Shown here in pieces: positions 53,177-62,787 of a stretch of 64,000 nt of DNA. The notes beneath the pieces were generated by a model. The model saw only the letters and a list, made by a program, of their open reading frames with translations, was not told the origin of the DNA and ran no database searches. Position 1 is the first letter of the stretch, and each line of letters begins with the position of its first letter. Origin of the DNA: Trichomonas vaginalis G3 (Eukaryota > Parabasalia > Trichomonadida > Trichomonadidae). Both the position numbers and the translations under genes were made by a program. The stretch covers positions 10,942,082 to 11,006,081 of the forward strand of contig NC_067207.1 in the NCBI RefSeq assembly GCF_026262505.1. The letters run 5' to 3'.

Positions 53177-55978
53177 TTAAGAGTTCTTCTCATCATCCTT
53201 ATTCAGCTGATTAAGAAGAACTGCTCTGTACTGTTCAAAGTTCGGTGTTACCTTCATTCCGACCAAAACTTCTTTAACTCCGCTCAATCTTATTTTTTCT
53301 CTCATTTCTTTGTGCGAATACAGAACGAGAGTCAAAGTAAGAGACGGAAGAGCTGTTCCTGATTCCGCGAGCATTGACGGGAGCAGAGGGATGAAATCAT
53401 CGAAACCAGACACGTAGCAGACTCTTGCCAACGCGTCGCACATCATTATGCATCCGGAAATTGCTTCGATGCTGTCTTTGCTGAGTTGAATGTATCTCGA
53501 GATGAATCTGACCTGATTCAGTTTCATGACGAAATCAACTGTCAAAGAAGCTCTTCTCACTATTGTCGGGATTGCCATTCTCACGTTCAAATCGAGGCAT
53601 TCAGATGCTGCGAGCATTAATTCTGGGAACTTCGGGTGTTCCGAGAAATACCTTCTAAACGCTTTCACAGTGAATAAACTCGACAAAATCATGAACATGA
53701 AATTGGCCGGGAAGTCCATCCATTCCGTGTGTTCGTACAAGATCTGCGCTCCTACTTGTTGTTCCGCAATTCTGCACAGCAAAAGAGTTACTTCCAATGT
53801 TGGTCCCAGTGCCAACAAAGCTGCAACAATTCGTTTGGATGACGGGATATTGTCCAAATGAATCAAAAACGAAATCGCAATTGGAGAAAGTGGTGGATAA
53901 CCAATGTGTGTGACAACTCTCTCCAATGGAACGAATTGTCTCAATTCCTTGAACGTCATCGCGAAATTGTACAACTCTACTAATAATTGGACATCTGAAT
54001 TTGAGAAAAATTGGAGAATGACGTTTCCGACATCATTTGCCGACATTTCGCGGAACCATTGGTGGTCTTTGTACAAGTTATATATGATACGAACAAAGTG
54101 TAATGCAAAGCGGATGTTCGCGTAATCATTCCTCATCGAAAATAGAATTGTCAAAATGTTTACAACAAAATCTGACATTTCGGTTATTTTCGATGCGAAT
54201 TTTGCGAAAACGTTGATGATCTGCTCTGGGAAAGAGGCGACACAAGCTGCCAATGAGGACATAATGTTCTGGTTGACAAGTGTGATGTTCTGGGTGATGG
54301 CGACGAAGATGATTTCGGCGTCAAAAACAATAAATCCTTGGTAATGAAATGGCAATTCGTTGTGGAGGTTCTGTTGGCAGAAAGGAATGATGAAGGAGAT
54401 GTCGCGACGGAACAAACTAACTAATTCACTAAGAACTAAGGTTGTTGTCTGCATAGGAACAGATGGTTTCAAGTAAGGAGCCAAAATGCGAAATACTTCT
54501 GGAGATTCATCGATTGTGAGGGTAGTTATGATCTGGTGGAGCTTCTGAGGGAAGTCAGGAGCTTGGAAATTCGATAAATCATTCCTGTATCGAGAAGATT
54601 TCGGCTGATGATTTGAATGAGGTTGTGAATTAGAGCTTGTGTTGTTGATAGCGCGGGAAGGAGGTGGCAATGGATCGTTATTAAGGAAAATATTGGCTTC
54701 GTTGGGTAGAGGAGCGTTGTTTGGCTGAGAATAAGGTTGTGAATTTCCTTGACCGGTCGGAGAAGGATGTTGACGGGAGGAAGGAATGCTGTTATTAGCA
54801 ATATACGGCTGGGAGTTGCCGCGTGGTATTTCCAAGCCGTGGGGAGCTCGATCTGTTTGAGGAGGTAATTGTCTAATCGGTTTGCGAATAACAGGGGCTT
54901 CCTGTGGGTTAATAAATGGATTGGAACCTGGAGAGTTGGGGTATTCGAAGTTTGTGACTGGTGCTGCGTTGAAATTTACAGTTGTTGCTCGATTTCGAGT
55001 TCTTACAGGAGCATTAGGGGCAGAACTCTTAGCGCGACGACTGATGAGATGCTGTAGAGGATCGATTTGCTGTTTTGTCTCTTGTTCTTTGATTAATGTC
55101 ATAATTGCGGCAATTGAACGTGGATCTGTGTCTCTGTACATGACTTTCCTGTCACAGAATGTATTGTATATCTGTTTGAATGAGGGGCGCTTCTCAGGAT
55201 CGCGATCCCAGCAGAGTTGGATCAATTTGCGCAAAGTTCCTGGGCAAGATGAAGGAATTGGCGGCCTTTCGTTCTTTGTAACGACTGCTGTTGCGACCTG
55301 TATGGCTGTGCGGCCTCTAAATGGGACAGACTCGGTGAGCATTTCCCATAAAATCATTCCATAAGCGTAAACATCGACTTTCTCAGTATAATGATTGGAT
55401 TCGAAGATTTCTGGAGCCATCCAGTGGGGAGTACCGATTTCTTTTGTCATTGTATCATCTCCTTGGTTACCAAATCTTGAAATACCAAAATCGCAAATTT
55501 TTGGAAGCAATCTATCGTCAAGTAAGATATTAAGTGATTTAAGATCACGATGTATAATATTTTGCTTGTGGAGTTCAATCATGCCATGTGCAATACCGAT
55601 TGCAATGAGAGTTTTGTTGCTTGCGCTCAAAGTGGGAGCGCCATGTTTGTGATGTAATGCTTCAAAGAGAGATCCGCTAGGAACAAACTCTGTAACAATT
55701 GTAAATGGGCAGGAATCTGTGAATCCTATAAATGGTAAAAGGAAGAAATCATGGCAACTAGCCAAAATTGTAACCTCGCGAACGAAAAAGTTCAAATTCT
55801 GGCCTTCTAGGTCTTCCAAGAAGAGTTTTTTAACGGCACATTTTTGCCCAGTCCTATTATGGGTGGCTAACCACACCTCGCCGTAACCACCTTTGCCAAT
55901 ACGCTTATCCATGGTGAAATCTTCAAGTTTTACTAAATATTCTTCGAGTGGAGCTAAAATCTTATGTGCTTTATTCAT
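53177..55978 (-). CDS. TKL-family protein kinase with long helical tail
   Basis: The product is 933 residues starting MNKAHKILAPLEEYLV. The kinase domain (about 20-277) is complete: glycine loop GKGGYGEV (28-35), Lys50, Glu68, HRDLKSLN (143-150), DFG (163-165), GTPHWMAPE (182-190) and WEMLTESVPF in the C-lobe. The HRDLKSxN form and the W-x-A-P-E segment place it with tyrosine-kinase-like (TKL) Ser/Thr kinases. A linker rich in Pro/Asn/Ser follows (about 310-480). The last 450 residues are a helical, armadillo/HEAT-like scaffold. All catalytic residues are present, so it should be active. The substrate is unknown; trichomonads encode large numbers of this layout. Confidence 0.93.
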   Translation of the reverse strand: MNKAHKILAPLEEYLVKLEDFTMDKRIGKGGYGEVWLATHNRTGQKCAVKKLFLEDLEGQNLNFFVREVTILASCHDFFLLPFIGFTDSCPFTIVTEFVPSGSLFEALHHKHGAPTLSASNKTLIAIGIAHGMIELHKQNIIHRDLKSLNILLDDRLLPKICDFGISRFGNQGDDTMTKEIGTPHWMAPEIFESNHYTEKVDVYAYGMILWEMLTESVPFRGRTAIQVATAVVTKNERPPIPSSCPGTLRKLIQLCWDRDPEKRPSFKQIYNTFCDRKVMYRDTDPRSIAAIMTLIKEQETKQQIDPLQHLISRRAKSSAPNAPVRTRNRATTVNFNAAPVTNFEYPNSPGSNPFINPQEAPVIRKPIRQLPPQTDRAPHGLEIPRGNSQPYIANNSIPSSRQHPSPTGQGNSQPYSQPNNAPLPNEANIFLNNDPLPPPSRAINNTSSNSQPHSNHQPKSSRYRNDLSNFQAPDFPQKLHQIITTLTIDESPEVFRILAPYLKPSVPMQTTTLVLSELVSLFRRDISFIIPFCQQNLHNELPFHYQGFIVFDAEIIFVAITQNITLVNQNIMSSLAACVASFPEQIINVFAKFASKITEMSDFVVNILTILFSMRNDYANIRFALHFVRIIYNLYKDHQWFREMSANDVGNVILQFFSNSDVQLLVELYNFAMTFKELRQFVPLERVVTHIGYPPLSPIAISFLIHLDNIPSSKRIVAALLALGPTLEVTLLLCRIAEQQVGAQILYEHTEWMDFPANFMFMILSSLFTVKAFRRYFSEHPKFPELMLAASECLDLNVRMAIPTIVRRASLTVDFVMKLNQVRFISRYIQLSKDSIEAISGCIMMCDALARVCYVSGFDDFIPLLPSMLAESGTALPSLTLTLVLYSHKEMREKIRLSGVKEVLVGMKVTPNFEQYRAVLLNQLNKDDEKNS

Positions 55979-56876
55979 ATTTTATGCGGATTTTTAAGAT
56001 TATAATTATATATATGGAAAATATTATAAAACCTGATGGCGTGATGTAATGTCTGAAAAATCTCAAAAAAATTGAGAGAGATAATTTTACAAAAGAAAAA
56101 CTTCCCATTTCTACGAGGCCGTGCTGCATTAGAGGTGCATATTTTGGTTTATGTATAATTGTTGATTTTACACTGGTTTCAAAAAGTCATATATAAATAA
56201 TCCGGCATGTTGTGTTTGGAATGCATTCTACGTCACTACCAAGTTTGGGAGAGAATTTGATTTTGCGACTTAGGCAAAAAATGTTGGTTTAATCATTGAG
56301 ATGACAAACAACTTCGATTTGAGCCAGTTATTCAAATGTATTTTTCATAAACATTGTTAGAGTGATTGAATTATTTTATGCAAATCCCTGATAAGAGTAC
56401 TCATATTTAGAATCGAAATTATCATTATCAAGGACCATTACAATTTGATAAGTTCAATCTTGCGCTACTATAAATGAATATAAAAGGCATAAAATAATGC
56501 CTGTATAAAATAATCGATGATAAAAAATTTACAAAAGTAATTTACGATAATGTAATGTACGCATTTAAAATGCATGAGCTCTCTCATAGGCTGAGGATAA
56601 GTTCGTTGGCCAAATGACTAGTTTAGAAAGGAAATTGAAATCATTACTGAGGACCTTGCATTTTATTATGGGATGTTCCTTTTTTCCTTTAGTATTTAAT
56701 GCTCCCTTGTTAATATAAAGAGAATTTGAATTTGAAATAAAATTTCTTTTAAAATTAAGATCAGAAGAAAAGTTTCGCTTTGGATTTGGCTTCGGTTCAA
56801 ATAAAATTTGCGAATGTTCTAAGCAATGTATACAGATTCTATAAACGAATATTAAATATGGAAAAAGAAAAGGGAA
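55979..56876. other. Intergenic, nothing recognised
   Basis: About 900 bp of AT-rich DNA. It includes the kinase promoter and, at 56780-56983, a plus-strand frame that overlaps the small leftward gene and has no support. Confidence 0.55.
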
Positions 56877-57098
56877 TTAAATTAATGGTAATGGCTCACA
56901 AACTGGGCCTTTCTTCTTATCGCGTTTTTCATATGATTTATTTGCTAAAAATTGAACAAGTGGACTTGTTTGAGATTGTTTAATTTCTTTAGGGCCAATA
57001 TAGCTTGGATCTGTATGAATGCAATTAACATATGTTCCAACTAAGATGTGTGGTGTTAATGGGTTTGTTCTTTCTGGTATGTTTGAGTTTTCACTCAT
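56877..57098 (-). CDS. Hypothetical 73-residue protein
   Basis: A leftward frame from ATG 57096-57098 (MSENSNIPERTNPLTPHIL) ends GPVCEPLPLI. The composition is balanced: Pro-rich start, Tyr/Ile core (VGTYVNCIHTDPSYIGPKEI) and basic end (KSYEKRDKKK). It looks like a real small protein rather than random AT-rich DNA, and the ATG is followed by SEN, a frequent start style here. No family recognised; small axonemal proteins have this flavour, but that is only an impression. Confidence 0.45.
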   Translation of the reverse strand: MSENSNIPERTNPLTPHILVGTYVNCIHTDPSYIGPKEIKQSQTSPLVQFLANKSYEKRDKKKGPVCEPLPLI

Positions 57099-57219
57099 AA
57101 AAAAATTTAATTGCTCGAAATTTATTGGCGTGAAGCGCACAAAAAAACTAATAAAAATCAAAAAAGATAGTTAATAAGAATGAAATATTTCATGACAGTT
57201 AAATTTTTATTAATGAAGA

Positions 57220-59519
57220 TTATTTTTCGTTTGCTTTGACTTCATCTTCCTGATATATACGATAAAGAACGTTTTCAAGTTGTTCGACTATGATATTGAA
57301 GTCATACATCTTGAAATCTTCCATTTTCTCTTTCAGCATCTTAAGTAAAGTTGGAACTTTATCACATCTTCAATTTCCTTCTTACAGAATTCGAGAATCC
57401 TGTCGTTCATTTCTTGTGTGTCTCCTTGGAAGTTATACATTGGAGCCAATCTATATCCGCAATGATATTTACGACGCAATTCATTAGAAGGTCCATCGAA
57501 AACAAGTTCTCCACTTCTCATGACAAATAATCTGCTTGAAACAGATTCAGCTTCTTCAAGAGAATGAGAACTTACAAGAGAAGTGATGTTCATGCTTGAA
57601 ATTGCCTTCCAAATCAATTGTCTTGTTGTAACATCAATTCCTGCAGTTGGTTCATCAAGAATAACAAAAGCAGGTTTTCCGATGAATGCCATTGCAATGC
57701 AAAGCTTTCTCTTCTGACCACCTGAAAGGACTGTAGCGAAACTATCTTCACACTCGCTTAGACCGAAGATATCAATGAAATGATCAACAGTTTCTGTGAG
57801 TTTATCGCCTTCCAATCCTCTAATTTGAGCAAAGAAAGTGAGCTGGTTTCTCACACTCATCTTCTCAAAGAAAATATTTTCCTGGAAACAAATGCCAAGA
57901 AATTGCTGCAGATCACTGAATCCACCTCCAGCAACTTCACCGAATAATCTGAGTTTTCCGCTATTGCAATCAATACTTCCTGTCATGCTATTCAAAAGAG
58001 TACTCTTTCCACAACCGTTTGGACCGATTAAGATAATGATTTCACCTTCATCGATATTGAAGGAAACATTTTTCAATGCATGTGTTGAGAAACCATATCT
58101 TTTATCGATATTTTCCACTGATATGAAATGTTCACTTTCATCATGAACAATTCTTGCTGATTTACCGCATCTAAATATTTTGCCCCAGTGTCCACACGAG
58201 AATAAGTTTCTAAATCCAATTGGAGGAGTTCCTGCTGGTCTTGGAAGCATCAAATTGAAAAACCAAAACAAAAAGTAGAAAGCGAACATCATTCCGAGAC
58301 AAATATAAAATGATCTCTTTGTAGGAATCATATGGTAGACTGTTTCCCAGTTATCAAATCCTAATTTCAATGATTTTTCTTGTGCAAATATCATGTTATC
58401 AATCAAAACAACAATGAAACCTTGAGGAACAAATTGAACAATCTCCAAGAAAAGAGTGAATGGTTTAATATTATAAAGTTCAACCATTGCTATTGCATAA
58501 TAAACTGCACCTGCCAATACATCAATTAATATGAAATATTTGATGATTTTCTCATTTACAAGGATGATTGCGATGAAGATTGTCAATCCATAAGTGCAAA
58601 GTAAATCAATGAGAATAGAAACAAAGATAAACCCTATATTTGAATTCAATCCACCAACATAAACCGAAATTGTTGTAATAATTGCATAAAATATTATTAA
58701 ACAGAAGTCGATGGTGAAAAATGCCATATATGTTACAAATTCACTTGCTCCTGAAACATTTAATAAGAACAGAATCTTTGAACTTCTGAGTTCATAAAAT
58801 TGATAAATTGATTGGATAAAAATGAAAGAAAATGCAATATTAATCAAAATAATGAATGCAAGAAAGTCAGAATTTGCAAATGTATCTGAATTAGTACTGA
58901 TTGAGCAAGATTGGAACGAAAATGAAACATTTGTTCTTTCAAATAGCAACTTAAAGAGATATTGACCTGACGTATAGATCATTGCATCATAACTAGTTGT
59001 TTTCATTCCAGCAGATGCTTTGATATTATGTGGTCCATTAAATTCAACTGAGTAATATGCTCTACTAGCCCGATCTAAAAATTTTTTGTAGTCCTCTGTG
59101 TCATTATACATGTAAAAGGTTGAGTTTTGGCTAGTTGATCCTAAATTATCATACATTTCTTGTGTAATTGAATTATTAGGATAAAATCCCATTGTAACGT
59201 TTTCTAGAAAAGGTTGACTATAGTCAATTGGCTCATAATCGAACTGGCAGAACTTTGTTTGCTCTCCTATGTTATAACTCGGATAATCATATGTCGTATC
59301 ACTATTGTCTTCCTCAATTTCTTTTTTGATTAATGCATAATATAAAACTATGCATAAGAATACCAAAACAATTGATATTACTTGAAGAAGATAAAAAGAT
59401 ACTGTTTTGAATTTCATTGTTAGCAAAAGTCTCAGGAATTTCTTGTAAAAGAGTTTTTGAGACATCCCTTTGCTAGGTTCTATCTCTTCCTGTTCGTGGG
59501 AATCAATATCCTCAAGCAT
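57220..59519 (-). CDS. ABCA-type half transporter 1
   Basis: It starts MLEDIDSHEQEEIEPSKG (ATG 59517-59519). There is one membrane span at 41-64, then an extracellular loop of about 150 residues, five or six further spans (about 222-420), then a nucleotide-binding domain. This has Walker A GPNGCGKSTLLN (about 495-506), signature LSGGQKRKL, Walker B FVILDEPTAG and switch His SSHSLEEAE. The plan matches single ABCA half units, which move lipids. The obvious frame ends at 57333, but the next frame continues the usual C-terminal helix region (VPTLLKMLKEKMEDF...) to a stop at 57220. A single-base slip near 57360 is therefore likely. It is divergent from a second such gene. Confidence 0.88.
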
Positions 59520-60005
59520 AAATATCTATATTAAAAAGTTGTGATGAAAAACTTTTCAACTTTTGAATTTTTTGTTAGAGTTTTGAAATAATTTGAGATT
59601 CCGGCAATTTGTATCGAAAAATAGCGAATAGTATCATAGACTCATTGCGTGTTTGTTAAATTGTGTTTTGATTGAAAAGAAAATAAAACTACCCATAATG
59701 TTGATATTTTTGTTTAGTAGTAATTAACACGTCTTTTTTTCGGAAAAAGAAAAATAAGATTTTCGAAAAAGGGTTATACTCGGATTGTCACTTTTTCGTG
59801 ATGATGATAATGTGGATAATTGTTGATTTTCTCGTAAGGTTTTAAGATTCATGATTTCTTTGCCAAATATGTAATACTAATATTTCTGATGTCATTTGTT
59901 AGTATGGGCCAAATTTCTTATCAAAAATTTATAGAATTCTGTTTCCTATAGAATTTTTGAGAAGAATTGAAGGTTAATTTTTCATTTCTTTATTTCCAGT
60001 TCAAA
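59520..60005. promoter_or_regulatory. Divergent promoter region of the two ABC genes
   Basis: 486 bp between the divergent starts. Just before the rightward gene, TTTTCATTTCT (TCA at 59982-59984) matches the trichomonad initiator TCA-Y-T/A, which would give a 5' leader of about 22 bases, typical of these organisms. No matching motif is obvious on the other side. Confidence 0.5.
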
Positions 60006-62621
60006 ATGGGTCTTTTTGGAAGTCATGTGCATGGGATCTTATACAGAAGATCTATCCTATTGTGGAAAAGTTTTCTTTCTTTTATTATTACTATATTGAT
60101 TGCAGGTTTTATTACATGTTGTCCAATTTGGCTTGAAACTATGAACGCTCCAAGCAACGAAGAAATAATAGACATTTCATTTGGATTTGGCGCAATAGAA
60201 GATGCTACAAATATATCATTTGCAAGAATTCGAGATCCAGGATGCGTAGATGATGGATTTTGTTTTTCGAACATAAGTGATATCTTTCTACAAATGGCAA
60301 AAGATGCAGGTATACAAGCCACTAAGTTAGATTTTGATACTTATGATGATTTAAATTTGTACGTCAAAAATAGACAGAAATTGCTCCATCCAGACCCGAA
60401 TCTTCTTTTTGGCTATAAAGTATATAATGATTCAGCAGTTATAACCGAAAATAGCGTACCTTCAGGAAATCTGTCGATAAGTTATTTTTATAATACCTCT
60501 TACAATTCAAATATGGAGTTTCAAAATATGATATACAAAGCAATTTATATAGCAATTAATCCAGAAGACACAAATACAAATGTTTCAATAAATTATATTT
60601 CTGATGTAATCTACAACGAGGACATTTCTGAAGGAGATACACTAATGGATGTATATGGAACAATTCTGTATCCTTTGTTTTGGGCAATTGGATGTTTGAT
60701 TTACATTTCATTTCTTTTCACGCATTTCATCGATGATTTAGGAACTCCTGTAAGGCCTTACATGATTACTTGTGGATTACGTAAGTCTGCATATTGGATA
60801 GGTAACTTTATAATTGATTTCATTGTAATCATTATTTATTCTGTTATCATTTTTATTTTATATGCAGCTTTCAACATCAAAACCGTGAAAGATTCTTTTG
60901 TTTATCTTTTCTTTACATTTATTGCTTCGTATATTGTTTGCACAATATATTCCTATGTATGGGCATTTGTTTTCAAGAAGAAAACAATCGCATCAGTAAT
61001 GTTCATGTTGATTCATATTGTAACAGGTTGTGTGCCTTTCGTTTTGTATGAATTTAAGACAAAGCTGAAAGATTCTTTATTCAGAATCATCATTGATATA
61101 TTGTGCATCTTTCCTTTTAATAACTTATATAACTTGCATTATCCAATATGGGCAGCAATTCCAACAATGAAAAAGCCAACAAATATCACTGGAAATAAAT
61201 ACAATTGCATTGCTATCATAGTTTTGGTTGTTTCATTTTTGTTATATTTGTTTGTATTGTGGATCATTGAATTATCATCAAAAGCTAAGAAGAAATTAGC
61301 TCAATTTGGATGGAAAGGCCATGAAGAAGAATTCAAGGAAGTCAAAAACAAACAGAAGATTACACAAGAAGCTATAGATATGGAAGAAAATGTCAAGAAT
61401 TCAAGTCCAGATGATTACGCAATTCGTATTAACGATGTTTCAAAGTATTTCACAAATGCCATGGGAAAGCCAGTCTATGCAGTTAATCAAGTGTCATTGG
61501 GTATCAAGAAAGGTTCTATTTTCGGATTCTTAGGTTGTAATGGTGCTGGTAAAACAACATTAATGAAAATCATTTTAAGACAAGAAGCATCTTCTGCAGG
61601 ATCAATTGATGTTGAAGGTTCTAATATTGATAAGTTTTATGATCCAACAAAGATCTCTATCTGTCCGCAATTTGATGACCATTTGACGCGTAATATCAGT
61701 GGAAGACAAAACTTAAAGTTCTTTTGCTATTTATACGGCATAAAAGGTGATAAAGCTAAGGAAATTATAAAAGAATTGATTGACATATTAGATATTGAAG
61801 ATCATGTAGACAAGAAAGTTAAAAATATGTCAGGAGGTAATCAAAGAAAGTGTTGTGTTGCACTTACATTCCTTTCTAATGCCAATATTATTCTTGTTGA
61901 TGAACCAACATCTTCATTAGATCCAATTGCAAGACATCATGTTCATGAGTTAATCGAAAAATACAAAGGAAAGAAAACTTTCATGTTATGTACTCACTTA
62001 TTAGATGAGGCTGAAAATTTGTGTGATACTATTTCAATTATGTTATCTGGATGTGTCTATACAATTGGAACACCACAGTACTTGTCAAATAAGTTTGGTA
62101 CAGAATGGAAAGTTGATGTTCTTTTGAAAGATGCAATGAAAGAGACGCAAGATGCCGTCACTGATTTCTTCACAAGAAAGATTCCATCGGCTGAGCTGAC
62201 AATTGCAAGACCACTTAGTAGAATCTATTCAATTCCAAAGGATGATATAGATATAATCAAACTATTTGATGTACTTGAAAAAGGAACGAAAAAGGATATT
62301 GGAATCAAATTTTACACTTGCTCTTGCTCAACTCTTGAAAAAGTTTTCATGGAGATTGTGATGCAAAGCGAACAAAGAGCTGAAGAAGAAGAAGATAAAA
62401 ATGAAAACAATGAAGCTTCTCCAGATCAGAGCATACCAAATAATGAAGACTCATCCAATGAAAATGAACCGGAACAATCAGCAAAAGAAATAAAAGAAGA
62501 AATTTTAAGCGATCGTGATAATTCAAGCCATAAAGATAAAAAGCATAAAAAGAAAAAGGATAAAAAGCATCACAAAGATGAATTAGATAATATCTCGGAA
62601 GATTATTACAGCGATCAATAA
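60006..62621 (+). CDS. ABCA-type half transporter 2
   Basis: Start ATG 60006 (MGLFGSHVHGILYRRS), 871 residues, chosen because an initiator match lies 22 bp upstream. One span lies near 17-40, then an extracellular loop with several N-x-S/T sites and Cys, then about six spans (215-425). The nucleotide-binding domain has Walker A GCNGAGKTTLMK (about 509-520), Q-loop ICPQFDDHL, signature MSGGNQRK, Walker B IILVDEPTSSLDP and CTHLLDEAE. The final 90 residues are acidic, then Lys/His-rich (KHKKKKDKKHHKD), probably a cytoplasmic tail. Likely a lipid transporter; it may pair with its divergent neighbour, since half units need a partner (inference). Confidence 0.9.
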   Translation: MGLFGSHVHGILYRRSILLWKSFLSFIITILIAGFITCCPIWLETMNAPSNEEIIDISFGFGAIEDATNISFARIRDPGCVDDGFCFSNISDIFLQMAKDAGIQATKLDFDTYDDLNLYVKNRQKLLHPDPNLLFGYKVYNDSAVITENSVPSGNLSISYFYNTSYNSNMEFQNMIYKAIYIAINPEDTNTNVSINYISDVIYNEDISEGDTLMDVYGTILYPLFWAIGCLIYISFLFTHFIDDLGTPVRPYMITCGLRKSAYWIGNFIIDFIVIIIYSVIIFILYAAFNIKTVKDSFVYLFFTFIASYIVCTIYSYVWAFVFKKKTIASVMFMLIHIVTGCVPFVLYEFKTKLKDSLFRIIIDILCIFPFNNLYNLHYPIWAAIPTMKKPTNITGNKYNCIAIIVLVVSFLLYLFVLWIIELSSKAKKKLAQFGWKGHEEEFKEVKNKQKITQEAIDMEENVKNSSPDDYAIRINDVSKYFTNAMGKPVYAVNQVSLGIKKGSIFGFLGCNGAGKTTLMKIILRQEASSAGSIDVEGSNIDKFYDPTKISICPQFDDHLTRNISGRQNLKFFCYLYGIKGDKAKEIIKELIDILDIEDHVDKKVKNMSGGNQRKCCVALTFLSNANIILVDEPTSSLDPIARHHVHELIEKYKGKKTFMLCTHLLDEAENLCDTISIMLSGCVYTIGTPQYLSNKFGTEWKVDVLLKDAMKETQDAVTDFFTRKIPSAELTIARPLSRIYSIPKDDIDIIKLFDVLEKGTKKDIGIKFYTCSCSTLEKVFMEIVMQSEQRAEEEEDKNENNEASPDQSIPNNEDSSNENEPEQSAKEIKEEILSDRDNSSHKDKKHKKKKDKKHHKDELDNISEDYYSDQ

Positions 62622-62787
62622 AAATTATTTAATTATTTATCAAATTGTAAAATAAAAAATAAATTTATATGCTTTTAATACAAAAATTATTATTTACCCC
62701 ATATTAATGAGCAGAATTCTCAAAATAAATAAAAATTGAAATTAATAAGATTAATACTAAAATTAATTAAAACTTATTTTATTATTA

